In this document: piece after piece, positions 15,553 through 23,702 of the stretch
How the letters are laid out: every line of letters begins with the position of its first letter
How positions within the stretch are numbered: the first letter of the stretch is position 1
NCBI GenBank assembly: GCA_938082545.1
Contig: CALKCL010000004.1
Location: 67,687 to 106,086 of the forward strand
Source: an uncultured Gammaproteobacteria bacterium
Lineage (GTDB): Bacteria; Pseudomonadota; Gammaproteobacteria; Ga0077536
Direction of reading: 5' to 3'
Length of the DNA stretch: 38,400 nt
The notes under the pieces: model-generated
Databases searched by the model: none
The model's input: only the letters and a program-made list of their open reading frames with translations
Told to the model about the DNA's origin: nothing
Program-made: the position numbers and the translations under genes

Positions 15553-15582
15553 TTGATATATGCTATTGGAAATTACTATTAA
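15553..15582 (+). promoter_or_regulatory. Possible sigma70 promoter of the acoABC-like operon
   Basis: TTGATA (15553-15558) and TATTAA (15577-15582) are 18 bases apart and lie about 50 bases before the E1-alpha ATG. I looked for a sigma54 -24/-12 pair (GG...GC type), as in classic acetoin operons, and saw none. Confidence 0.35.
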
Positions 15583-15607
15583 CGCCGCAGCAAAGCTCAA
15601 ACAGGTC

Positions 15608-15617
15608 TGTCTAGACA
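15608..15617. promoter_or_regulatory. 10-bp palindrome TGTCTAGACA before the E1-alpha ribosome site
   Basis: A perfect palindrome directly before the Shine-Dalgarno AAAGGGGA and ATG at 15630. It could be a repressor site or an mRNA feature; short palindromes also occur by chance. Confidence 0.25.
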
Positions 15618-15629
15618 AAGGGGAACAAA

Positions 15630-16604
15630 ATGACCGCAAATTTATCCGTCGAGGATCTTCTCGACGCTTACCGAACAATGAAGACAATACGGGAATTTGA
15701 AGACAGAGTGCACGTAGAGTTTGCCAAAGGAGGTATACCAGGTTTCGTGCATCTATATGCCGGAGAAGAGGCGTCTGCCGCTGGGGTGGGGATGCACTTA
15801 AAAGAGACTGACAAGCTCGCCAGCAACCATCGTGGCCATGGCCACTGCATTGCCAAAGGTGTTGAAGTGAAAGGTATGATGGCAGAGATTTATGGGAAGA
15901 AAACTGGAACCTGCCACGGGAAAGGTGGCTCCATGCATATAGCCGATCTCGATACTGGAATGATGGGAGCTAATGGTATCGTTGGTGGTGGACCACCACT
16001 CGCTTGTGGTGCAGCCTTAGCTGCCAAGATGAAAGGCACTGATGGCATAGCTGTTGTCTTTTGCGGAGACGGTGCTTCAAACCAAGGTACGACTTTTGAG
16101 GCTATGAATTTAGCCACGGTATGGAAGCTTCCTGTCGTTTTCGTTTTCGAGAACAACGGATACGGTGAAGCTACACCAAGCAATTATGCTGTGTCATGTA
16201 AAGATATCGCTGATCGAGCAATAGGTTTCGGCATGCCGGGAGAAATAGTGGACGGACACGATTTCTTTGCCGTACATAAAGCATTCGCTAAGGCAGCTGA
16301 GAGAGCAAGGGCTGGAGAGGGCCCGTCGCTTTTGGAACATAAACTCGACAGATTTTTTGGACACTTTGAAGGTGATAATCAAAACTACAGAGCCAAAGGC
16401 GAAGTCAAGCGGCTCAGAGAAGAAGTCTGTTGTTTAAAACGTTTCAGTGCCGAGGTGACTGACAATCATGGCGTAGATCAAGCTCAGCTAAGCGCGATTG
16501 ACAGCGAAGTGGCCACGCTTATCGATGAAGCCGTGGCCTTTGCAGAAAACTCACCTGAACCTGACTTGTCTGATCTCACGACTGACGTCTATATAAACTA
16601 CTAG
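15630..16604 (+). CDS. acoA: Thiamine-diphosphate dehydrogenase E1 subunit alpha (acetoin/pyruvate type)
   Basis: 324 residues. The thiamine diphosphate motif GDGASNQG starts at 146 and ends with Asn175-Asn176 (FVFENNGYG), the standard GDG-x~27-NN pattern. HRGHGH at 68-73, GTCHGKGGSMH and NGIVGGGPPLACGAA complete the E1-alpha active site signature. It decarboxylates a 2-oxo acid or cleaves acetoin and passes the acyl group to a lipoyl domain with the beta subunit. The order E1 alpha, E1 beta, lipoyl-hydrolase is that of acoABC, and the 324-residue length suits AcoA, but substrates of aco-like complexes cannot be settled by sequence. A good AAAGGGGA site precedes the ATG. Confidence 0.85.
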   Translation: MTANLSVEDLLDAYRTMKTIREFEDRVHVEFAKGGIPGFVHLYAGEEASAAGVGMHLKETDKLASNHRGHGHCIAKGVEVKGMMAEIYGKKTGTCHGKGGSMHIADLDTGMMGANGIVGGGPPLACGAALAAKMKGTDGIAVVFCGDGASNQGTTFEAMNLATVWKLPVVFVFENNGYGEATPSNYAVSCKDIADRAIGFGMPGEIVDGHDFFAVHKAFAKAAERARAGEGPSLLEHKLDRFFGHFEGDNQNYRAKGEVKRLREEVCCLKRFSAEVTDNHGVDQAQLSAIDSEVATLIDEAVAFAENSPEPDLSDLTTDVYINY

Positions 16605-16617
16605 GGGGAATATAATC

Positions 16618-17631
16618 ATGGCTAGAAAAATTACATATCAACAAGCGATAAATGAAGCCCTAGATCAAGAAATGGCGAGAGATAAATCTGTCATAATAAT
16701 GGGCGAAGACGTGGCAGGTGGAAGCGGCGGTGATGGAGAAATGGATGCGTGGGGGGGCGTATTAGGCGTCACAAAAGGTCTCTGGGGTAAATATGGCGAT
16801 CGAGTGATGGACACTCCGATCAGCGAAGCCGGCTATGTCGGGGCCGCCGTGGGCGCAGCGACCGCTGGTTTAAGGCCCGTGTGCGAATTAATGTTCATAG
16901 ATTTCATGGGCGTTTGTTTTGATCAAATTTATAATCAGGCGGCTAAGTTCCGTTATATGTTCGGAGGGAAAGCTGAAACACCCATAGTCATTCGAACAAT
17001 GTATGGCGCTGGATTCAGAGCCGCAGCACAGCACTCCCAATGCTTATACAATATGTTCACTGCCGTCCCGGGTCTAAAAGTCGTTATCCCCTCTTCACCT
17101 TACGATGTGAAAGGCCTATTGATACAAGCTATGAGAGATAACGATCCAGTAATTTTCTGCGAACATAAAGTGCTTTATACACTTGAGGGAGACGTTCCTG
17201 AAGAGTCGTATACGATACCGTTTGGCGAAGCGAACATTGTCAGAGAAGGAAATGATGTCACAATCGTAACGGTTGGACGAATGGTCCATCAAGCGATTGA
17301 AGCGGCTGCAACTCTTGCCAAGGAAGGTGTTAGCTGCGAAGTAATTGACCTAAGGACCACATCTCCGTTAGATGAAGAGACTATCCTTGAGTCTGTGGAA
17401 AATACCGGCCGATTGGTGGTGGTTGATGAATCCACTCCTCGATGCAGCATTGCCACTGATATCTCCGCCATAGTCGCTCAAAAAGCATTTGGCTCTTTGG
17501 AGGCTCCTATTGAAATGGTAACTGCTCCGCATACACCGGTGCCATTCAATGGCACATTGGAAGACCAGTACGTGCCGAGCCCTGGGAAAATAGCCGATGC
17601 CGTCAAAATAGTAATGGGATATAAAGCATGA
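16618..17631 (+). CDS. acoB: Dehydrogenase E1 subunit beta (acetoin/pyruvate type)
   Basis: 337 residues. It has the transketolase pyrimidine-binding domain (about 1-180), with IIMGEDVAGG near the start, the DTPISEAGYVGAAVGAA block at 65-81 that holds the catalytic Glu for thiamine, and DQIYNQAAKFRYMFGG at 102-117. The C-terminal half is a transketolase C domain (VTIVTVGRMVHQAIEAA, VIDLRTTSPLDEETI, VVVDEST). It forms the alpha2beta2 E1 with the preceding gene, whose stop is 13 bases upstream. AGGGGGAA precedes the ATG. The stop overlaps the next ATG by 4 bases (ATGA), so translation of the third gene is coupled. Confidence 0.9.
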   Translation: MARKITYQQAINEALDQEMARDKSVIIMGEDVAGGSGGDGEMDAWGGVLGVTKGLWGKYGDRVMDTPISEAGYVGAAVGAATAGLRPVCELMFIDFMGVCFDQIYNQAAKFRYMFGGKAETPIVIRTMYGAGFRAAAQHSQCLYNMFTAVPGLKVVIPSSPYDVKGLLIQAMRDNDPVIFCEHKVLYTLEGDVPEESYTIPFGEANIVREGNDVTIVTVGRMVHQAIEAAATLAKEGVSCEVIDLRTTSPLDEETILESVENTGRLVVVDESTPRCSIATDISAIVAQKAFGSLEAPIEMVTAPHTPVPFNGTLEDQYVPSPGKIADAVKIVMGYKA

Positions 17632-18746
17632 GCGAAAGCCAAATAGTAGCAATGACTATGCCTAAATGGGGCCTATCCATGACAGAAGGTAAAGTCATGG
17701 AATGGCTTGTTGAAGAAGGCACTGATCTAAGTCTTGGCGATGACGTTTTAGATATAGAAACTGAAAAAATCGCTAATACTTTCGAAGCACTAGATGCTGG
17801 AATACTCCGCCGACAAGTTGCTGACCCTGAAGATGTTCTTCCTGTCGGGGCGCTATTAGGCGTCATTGCTCCTCTAGAGATAACAGAGGATGAAGTTGAC
17901 GCTTTCATAGTGACATTTCTGGCCAACTACGTGCCACCAGAACCTGAAGAAGAGCAGGAAGAAGGGTCTGGCGGATACGAAGAATTAGAAGCCAACGGGT
18001 ATCATTTAAGATATTCAAAAATGGGAACCGGTGACAAAATCATTTTATTAGTCCATGGATTTGGAGGAGACGCTGATCGATGGCTATTTACACAACAGCC
18101 CCTCTCATCAAATGCAACAGTCTACGCTCTTGACCTTCCCGGTCATGGCCAGTCCACAAAAAATATTCAGGATGGCTCGGTAGAAGGTTTAGCCAAAACA
18201 GTCATCGCGTTTATGAAAGTGCTGGACATTGGTTCAGCACAGTTAGTAGGCCACTCTTTGGGGGGAGCTATTGCTTTAAAAATCGCTCTGATAGAACCTG
18301 CGCTTGTCTCGAGACTAGATTTGATAGCATCAGCTGGGCTTGGTCCCGAGATCAACAATGAGTACATCCAAGGATTTATCTCAACAGACAGCCGTAAGGA
18401 AATGAAAAAACTCCTTCAAAAACTGGTTGCCGATCCAGACTTAGTGAACCGTTCCCTTGTGAATGACATGCTCCAGTTCAAGAGAACTGACGGCGTTAAT
18501 GCTGCTTTAAAAACTATTAGCACGGGTTTTATTGGAGACGACGGTAACCAGAGCGATATCATGAAGGAAGAGCTTCATCAGTTACCCATGCCTGTACGAA
18601 TCATTTGGGGTACTAAAGATGAAATTATTCCATCTGCTCACGCGGAGTCATTACCTCCCAATATTGAGGTCAATTTGTTAGACGGATATGGGCACTTGGT
18701 TCAGCTAGAAGCAGCATCAGAAGTTAACGAGCTTCTGGCTTCCTAG
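17628..18746 (+). CDS. acoC: Lipoyl-domain + alpha/beta hydrolase fusion (AcoC-like E2)
   Basis: 372 residues. Residues 5-80 are a biotinyl/lipoyl domain with the modified lysine at Lys47 (ETEKIAN). A linker rich in Pro and Glu (102-117) leads to an alpha/beta hydrolase fold (about 120-372) with LVHGFGG at 141-147, the nucleophile Ser210 in VGHSLGG, and late Asp (WGTKDEIIPS) and His (GYGHLVQLE) residues. This is the AcoC architecture of acetoin dehydrogenase systems, in which a hydrolase-like domain replaces the trimer-forming CAT domain of normal E2 proteins. There is no E3 (lipoamide dehydrogenase) gene in the window, so the complex must borrow one. Its 3' end overlaps the convergent surE-like gene by 23 bases. 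Confidence 0.85.
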   Translation: MSESQIVAMTMPKWGLSMTEGKVMEWLVEEGTDLSLGDDVLDIETEKIANTFEALDAGILRRQVADPEDVLPVGALLGVIAPLEITEDEVDAFIVTFLANYVPPEPEEEQEEGSGGYEELEANGYHLRYSKMGTGDKIILLVHGFGGDADRWLFTQQPLSSNATVYALDLPGHGQSTKNIQDGSVEGLAKTVIAFMKVLDIGSAQLVGHSLGGAIALKIALIEPALVSRLDLIASAGLGPEINNEYIQGFISTDSRKEMKKLLQKLVADPDLVNRSLVNDMLQFKRTDGVNAALKTISTGFIGDDGNQSDIMKEELHQLPMPVRIIWGTKDEIIPSAHAESLPPNIEVNLLDGYGHLVQLEAASEVNELLAS

Positions 18747-19617
18747 ACTTGTGAATCGCAGTAGCTAGTTCAATTAGCTTAGGAAAGTTTTTCTGACTGC
18801 CATTCCAATCTGGCTTAAGGAAAGAAATGGTGATGTGACCCTTTGAAAAGGCCGCGATGTCAGAGTTTTCGAGGCCATCGCTCCCACTGCCCAGTGATAC
18901 TATTGTGTCAATGGTGTTGCTGCCTTCAGCCCTGAATTCATGGTTTACTGCAAAGCCTCCGATATTACTTACCCTGCTTGCCAAAATTGCAGGCCTACCA
19001 AGTGCTCGCACTGGGTAGTTTATGTTCAGCAACTCACCTTTAGGAATCACAGCGGGATTGTTCTCATATTGTTCTACTACGGTAACTAAAAGTTCGGCCG
19101 CCTCAGGGAATGCAGCAATCGTACTAGCATAGGGCTCAGGACTCTCCGTTGACTCTGCCAGATCTAGACCTACTGAAAGCGCGATAGCTGGAACCCCCAT
19201 GAATACAGCCATAGAAGCAGCTCCGACAGTCCCTGAAAGCATCACATTAGAGCCTAAATTTTGACCAAAGTTTGCTCCTGAAATCACTAAATCAGGCCTC
19301 TCTTTGCCAAAAACATTATTTAAACCAATCATGACCGCATCGGCAGGGCTACCGCTCACTGACCAAACTTCAGCCGCATGCCGCTCGGCAGACAGGCTAG
19401 CTAGCGTAATCTTCATTCCAGTGGCACTCTGCTGGGTCCTGGGGGCCACAATCGTAACCCGATGACCTGCTTCCGACAACGCAAATGACACAGCTTTAAT
19501 CCCTTCAGAGGCATAGCCGTCATCGTTAGTAAGTAAGATATCAAGCCCCGAAGTGCTATGAAGAGAATATGCAAAAAATACACTTGAAAGGCATATAAAA
19601 AAAGTTATAGTACGCAT
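18724..19617 (-). CDS. surE: SurE-like 5'/3'-nucleotidase with signal peptide
   Basis: From ATG 19617 the protein has 297 residues. LLTNDDGYASEG (Asp32, Asp33 as metal ligands), Ser64 in RTQQSATGM, and SGANFGQNLG are the SurE phosphatase motifs, followed by LSGTVGAASMA and GVPAIALS. Unlike the usual cytoplasmic SurE of about 250 residues, it begins MRTITFFICLSSVFFAYSLHS, a clear signal peptide. Starting at 19668 would place the first codon upstream of the best -10 (TATACT, 19654-19659), so 19617 is preferred. The predicted place of action is the periplasm, on 5' or 3' nucleotides or short phosphates. No pcm or rpoS neighbours are present. It may be a second, exported copy. Confidence 0.86.
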   Translation of the reverse strand: MRTITFFICLSSVFFAYSLHSTSGLDILLTNDDGYASEGIKAVSFALSEAGHRVTIVAPRTQQSATGMKITLASLSAERHAAEVWSVSGSPADAVMIGLNNVFGKERPDLVISGANFGQNLGSNVMLSGTVGAASMAVFMGVPAIALSVGLDLAESTESPEPYASTIAAFPEAAELLVTVVEQYENNPAVIPKGELLNINYPVRALGRPAILASRVSNIGGFAVNHEFRAEGSNTIDTIVSLGSGSDGLENSDIAAFSKGHITISFLKPDWNGSQKNFPKLIELATAIHKSRKPEAR

Positions 19618-19918
19618 TTTGAAAGGTCCAAATATTTTTATACTCGTATGGTAAGTATAATGGCACAATCCTGATGCAAAGATACTAGCGTATGAACCGC
19701 GTATTTGTTTTAATGAGGTGTGACAGAAGTTTTTTTGTATTACTAAAACTCAGCGGAGCCAGTTGAAAAGAAGCCTAGGCTCTATCGATGCTCATGCAAT
19801 CTCTCTGAGTCTACTTAATAACGGGACAAAACTGGTCTGTAATAACGTTAGGCACCAGGCATTCTTTTCGACATCGGAAGAAAAGAGCCAATCACAAAAT
19901 TAAAAAGGGACATTAAAA
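19618..19918. other. Gap between surE-like and acyl-CoA dehydrogenase genes
   Basis: A 301-base gap between divergent genes, so both promoters should be here. On the minus strand, TATACT (19654-19659) is a good -10 for surE, with a weak TTTGCA 15 bases before it. The acyl-CoA dehydrogenase is preceded by a short AAAAAGGGA ribosome site near 19902-19910. I see no small gene, RNA gene or strong hairpin. Confidence 0.55.
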
Positions 19919-21136
19919 ATGGATTTCAACCACAGTGAGAAAAGCATTCAGCTTCTAGGAGAAGTTCGCAACTTCATGAACGAATTTGTATATCCGATAG
20001 AAGAGGATATTTATAACTTTACTCACGATCCCGCTAACCTTTGGATTGTCCCACCACAGATAGAAGAATTGAAACAGAAGGCGAAAGATAAAGGTCTGTG
20101 GAACTTGTTTCTCCCTGAAGAATATCAACCGTATGGAGCTGGATTAACTAATCTTGAATATGCGCCGCTAGCGGAAGAAATGGGAAGAGTCATTTGGGCG
20201 GCAGAAATATTCAACTGTAGCGCCCCGGACACAGGAAACATGGAAGTTTTGGCACGTTACGGTACGGAAGAGCACAAAAAAAAGTGGCTCGAACCGTTAC
20301 TGGAAGGTGAAATACGCTCATCATACTTAATGACCGAACCTCAGGTAGCATCAAGCGATGCCACGAACGTTGAAACCTCAATTGTGAGAGATGGAGACGA
20401 GTATGTAGTAAACGGTCGAAAGTGGTGGAGCTCATGTGTCTATGACCCACGCAACAGAATTTATATAGTTATGGGAAAAACTGACCCATCAGCAGCGCGT
20501 CACTCTCAACAGTCTATGATACTTGTCCCCGCGGGTTCTGAAGGGTTTGAAATTATTAGATCTTTGCGGGTATTGAATGACCCCCATTCCCCGCATGGCC
20601 ATGGCGAAGTCAAGCTAACAAATGTGAGGGTGCCGGCGGACCATCTGCTATTAGGAGAAGGTCGAGGGTTTGAAATAGCTCAAGGGAGACTTGGTCCAGG
20701 ACGAATACATCATTGTATGCGACTCATTGGTGGAGCCCAAAGAGCGTTGGAATTGATGTGTGCTCGTGTAGAGAGTCGGATTGCTTTTGGTAGAAAAATT
20801 TCAGAGAATTCTAGCATAAGACAAGACATTGCCAAGTCAGTAAGCGAGATACAACAAGCTCGGTTACTAACACAATGGGCATCGGACCGACTTGACAAAG
20901 AAGGGAACAAAACTTCTAAAGATGCTCTCGCCATGATAAAGATAACTGTTCCGAGAATGTGCCAAGAGGTTGCTGATCGAGCAATGCAGAGCTTTGGCGG
21001 CATTGGCGTCGCGCAAGATACTCCACTTCCAGAAATATTCGCCTATGCAAGGCTTTGCAGATTGGCGGATGGTCCTGACGAAGTACACATGTCGCAACTA
21101 GGGAAGCTAGTTATTAAACAAGTGCTAGAGGGATAA
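19919..21136 (+). CDS. Acyl-CoA dehydrogenase family protein
   Basis: 405 residues. The three ACAD regions are visible: N-terminal helical domain with LWNLFLPEEYQPYGAGLTNLEYAPLAEEMGR (about 60-91), middle beta-barrel with SYLMTEPQVASSDATNVETSIVRDGDEYVVNGRKWWSS (about 135-173), which holds the FAD and substrate loop, and C-terminal helices with LIGGAQRALELM, FGRKISENSSIRQDIA and the end-block MQSFGGIGVAQDTPLPEIFAYARLCRLADGPDEVH. The end-block is like ACAD10/11-type bacterial enzymes that act on long or substituted acyl-CoAs. It would start beta-oxidation and pass electrons to ETF. An MMPL gene follows 112 bases later on the same strand. Confidence 0.92.
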   Translation: MDFNHSEKSIQLLGEVRNFMNEFVYPIEEDIYNFTHDPANLWIVPPQIEELKQKAKDKGLWNLFLPEEYQPYGAGLTNLEYAPLAEEMGRVIWAAEIFNCSAPDTGNMEVLARYGTEEHKKKWLEPLLEGEIRSSYLMTEPQVASSDATNVETSIVRDGDEYVVNGRKWWSSCVYDPRNRIYIVMGKTDPSAARHSQQSMILVPAGSEGFEIIRSLRVLNDPHSPHGHGEVKLTNVRVPADHLLLGEGRGFEIAQGRLGPGRIHHCMRLIGGAQRALELMCARVESRIAFGRKISENSSIRQDIAKSVSEIQQARLLTQWASDRLDKEGNKTSKDALAMIKITVPRMCQEVADRAMQSFGGIGVAQDTPLPEIFAYARLCRLADGPDEVHMSQLGKLVIKQVLEG

Positions 21137-21144
21137 ATATCTAC

Positions 21145-21169
21145 GCTCAACCAGTGATGCTGGTTGGGC
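21145..21169. repeat. Hairpin after the acyl-CoA dehydrogenase gene
   Basis: GCTCAACCAG and CTGGTTGGGC pair over 10 bp (one T-G) around the loop TGATG, 8 bases past the stop at 21136. No T-run follows on either strand, so it is not a standard terminator. It could be a 3'-end stabiliser or processing site between two same-strand genes. Confidence 0.5.
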
Positions 21170-21248
21170 GCACTTCCCCTAGGATTACATGATTCTTCCA
21201 AGCTAATTCTAGCGGTCGCGAGAACTCGCAAAAAGGGAAATATAAGAT

Positions 21249-23657
21249 ATGCGTGCAAAAATCGCTTACTGGGTAATGGATAATCGCTTTCTAGTTACCT
21301 GCTTGTTTATTCTAGTTACTTTGCTTTTCTCTTTAGGTCTTCCAAAAGTAGATATTAGAACTGTCTTTAACGATCTATTACCACTAGACGATCCCTTTGT
21401 TCAGATCTACTACGACAACAAGAATTTCGGCAACCCAATGACTATGGCCATCATGGTCAAGAATAAGAACGGAGACATATACAATCCCGATACCTTGACT
21501 AAGGTTTGGGACATTACTAGAGATATTGACCTGGCCCCTGCTGTCGATCATGATCAAATTCTCTCTGTAGCTACTGAAAAAATCCGATATGCCACTGCTA
21601 CCGTAGACGGTATTGATACTAAACCGCTTATGGATGATCATCCTCCTAAAACGGTCGCTGAAATAACTGAGTTCAAACGACGTGTGCTACTTTCTCCTAG
21701 CGCTCAAACTTTTTTTGTGTCCAGAGACGAGACAGCAGCCCTAATAACCGCCGCTTTCCTTGACCATGTAGATTATGGTGAGGCTTTCAAGTACGCACAA
21801 AACTTAGTTTTGAACGCTCGCGACGGTAACCACGAAGTCCACTTGACTGGGCACCCTGTTCTCACTGGCTGGGTATACAAGCTACAGAAACAAACTTATG
21901 GAATCTTTGCCATCACCCTGCTCCTTTTGGTGATCGCGCTCGTTTTCTATATGAAAAATATTGCTGGTGTTGTCACACCCGTCACGTGTGCTGCTGTGGC
22001 CGGTGTTTGGGGTTTTGGTTTCATAGGATTGCTGGGGAAGCCCATTGAGCCTTTATTGATGATTGTACCTTTGCTGCTGGTAGCCAGATCTTTTTCGCAC
22101 TGTGTGCAATACACGGAGAGATACTACGAAATATTATCCCATGTGAAAGATCGAAAAGAAGCCGCTGAACACACGATGAATATCATGATGGCGCCTTCGA
22201 TCCTGGGCATTCTTACCGACGTTTGCGGAATTATCTTCATTGCAATCGCACCAATAAAAGCGATGGACAACCATGCTATTTTCTGCGGCATGTGGGCCCT
22301 ATGGATCATCCCGACAGGCACTTTTCTTTGCTCGATTTTATTGTCATATCTCCCCGTACCAAAAAACATGCAACAAATGCTAGTAAGCAACGAGTCGAAA
22401 AATGGCCTACACGCGAGCCAAGGCAGACTGTTAAAGCGCCTTGCTACATTGAGTGTAGGCACTAAAGCAAAGCGTACTAGCGTACTAGTAATCATAATTG
22501 GAATCGCGGGAATTTATCTGAATACTCAGATAAAAATAGGAAATCCTGTTGAAGGAAGTAACATTCTTTGGCCTGACTCGGAATTCAATATAGGCGTTAG
22601 AGCAATAAATGCCCATTTCCCAGGAACCAATACACTCGAAATAGTGCTTGAGTCAAAAACGAGAGACATAACACATCGCGTTGCCAACACGCCAAAGGTT
22701 GTCGAAGTTGCACAGGCACTGCAGAGAAAACTCGAAATGGATGAGGTGCTCCCTCCTCGGGCGAGCTTAACCTTTGCCGATTATATGAGTGATATAAACC
22801 GCTTGTTTTCAGGAGGAAACCCTAAGTGGGCTCCTCTGGACTTGACCGATGAAGCCATCAGCGCTGCTGGCTTCGCTGCGCTGTTAGGAAGTAATGCAGT
22901 CAACTTTGGACATGTAGCAGATTTTGAGTTTCAAAACTCTACAGTATCTTTCTGGTACAAAGACAACAAACAAGAAACAGTTGATCATGCACTTGCCGCC
23001 GCCGCTAAGGCGGTAGAGGAAGTAGGCCTGGAACATCCAGACTTTCACGTAAGATTAGGGACTGGAGTGATAGCTCTTCAACAGGCAATGAACAATGTGA
23101 TCTCAAGATATCATTGGATCATTATCGGAATGGTAAATGTTGCAGTTATGATATTAGCTGGATTTGCCTATCGCTCAATCGTGGCAGCTTTTATCCTACT
23201 CATTCCAGTAAATCTTGCTAACCTATTGTTGGTAGCCTGCATGCATCTTGTGGGTGTCGGTTTGGATATGAATGCAGGCATAGTGGCCGTAATAGGGGTG
23301 GGAGTAGGAATAGACTATGGTATCTATCTCCTGTCTCGTATCTGCGAAGAATACTCAGCTAAAAATCACGATCTGACGAAAGCTATTGAAGCTGCATTAA
23401 CAACGACAGGAAAGGCAATTATGTTTACAGCAACTATTATGTTGCTCGGAATAACACCGTGGTACTTTTTGTCCGACCTGAAGTTTATGGCGGACATGGG
23501 ATTACTTCTTATACTTGTTATGTTGATTAATATGTTGTTATCTCTGGTCGTACTTCCTTTACTCGTCTGGTATATAAAGCCTAAATTTTTGGCGAGGCAG
23601 GATCTAATAATAGGAGAAAGCATTGATATTGAGAAATTGCGCAGAGTGACTAACTGA
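21249..23657 (+). CDS. MMPL/RND-family transporter
   Basis: 802 residues in two repeats. Each repeat has one helix, a large periplasmic domain (about 35-215 and 430-620) and five more helices (about 218-370 and 625-790). The second bundle has MNAGIVAVIGVGVGIDYGIYLLSRICEEY with the membrane Asp of the proton relay. The first bundle has IEPLLMIVPLLLVARSFSHCVQYTERY, where that Asp is not present, so the two halves are not equal. AAGGGA precedes the ATG. It follows an acyl-CoA dehydrogenase gene and precedes a convergent CoA transferase, which would suit export of an acylated product or lipid. Unlike the transporter at the left edge it has no LolA-like partner nearby. Confidence 0.9.
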   Translation: MRAKIAYWVMDNRFLVTCLFILVTLLFSLGLPKVDIRTVFNDLLPLDDPFVQIYYDNKNFGNPMTMAIMVKNKNGDIYNPDTLTKVWDITRDIDLAPAVDHDQILSVATEKIRYATATVDGIDTKPLMDDHPPKTVAEITEFKRRVLLSPSAQTFFVSRDETAALITAAFLDHVDYGEAFKYAQNLVLNARDGNHEVHLTGHPVLTGWVYKLQKQTYGIFAITLLLLVIALVFYMKNIAGVVTPVTCAAVAGVWGFGFIGLLGKPIEPLLMIVPLLLVARSFSHCVQYTERYYEILSHVKDRKEAAEHTMNIMMAPSILGILTDVCGIIFIAIAPIKAMDNHAIFCGMWALWIIPTGTFLCSILLSYLPVPKNMQQMLVSNESKNGLHASQGRLLKRLATLSVGTKAKRTSVLVIIIGIAGIYLNTQIKIGNPVEGSNILWPDSEFNIGVRAINAHFPGTNTLEIVLESKTRDITHRVANTPKVVEVAQALQRKLEMDEVLPPRASLTFADYMSDINRLFSGGNPKWAPLDLTDEAISAAGFAALLGSNAVNFGHVADFEFQNSTVSFWYKDNKQETVDHALAAAAKAVEEVGLEHPDFHVRLGTGVIALQQAMNNVISRYHWIIIGMVNVAVMILAGFAYRSIVAAFILLIPVNLANLLLVACMHLVGVGLDMNAGIVAVIGVGVGIDYGIYLLSRICEEYSAKNHDLTKAIEAALTTTGKAIMFTATIMLLGITPWYFLSDLKFMADMGLLLILVMLINMLLSLVVLPLLVWYIKPKFLARQDLIIGESIDIEKLRRVTN

Positions 23658-23702
23658 TAGGTTGCCAACCCCATATTAACGAGGCAGCTGATGGTTCGCA
23701 AT

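Noticed and set aside
15346-15629. Sigma54 promoter or AcoR-type enhancer for the aco-like operon
   Set aside because: No -24 GG / -12 GC pair at 10-base spacing was seen. The inverted repeat TTTATA-TAAG-TATAAA at 15423-15438 is AT-only and may be chance.
15832-15845. GTGGCCATGGCCAC, a perfect 14-bp palindrome in the E1-alpha gene
   Set aside because: It encodes the conserved HRGHGH block, so the codons of alternating His and Gly explain it without a separate function.
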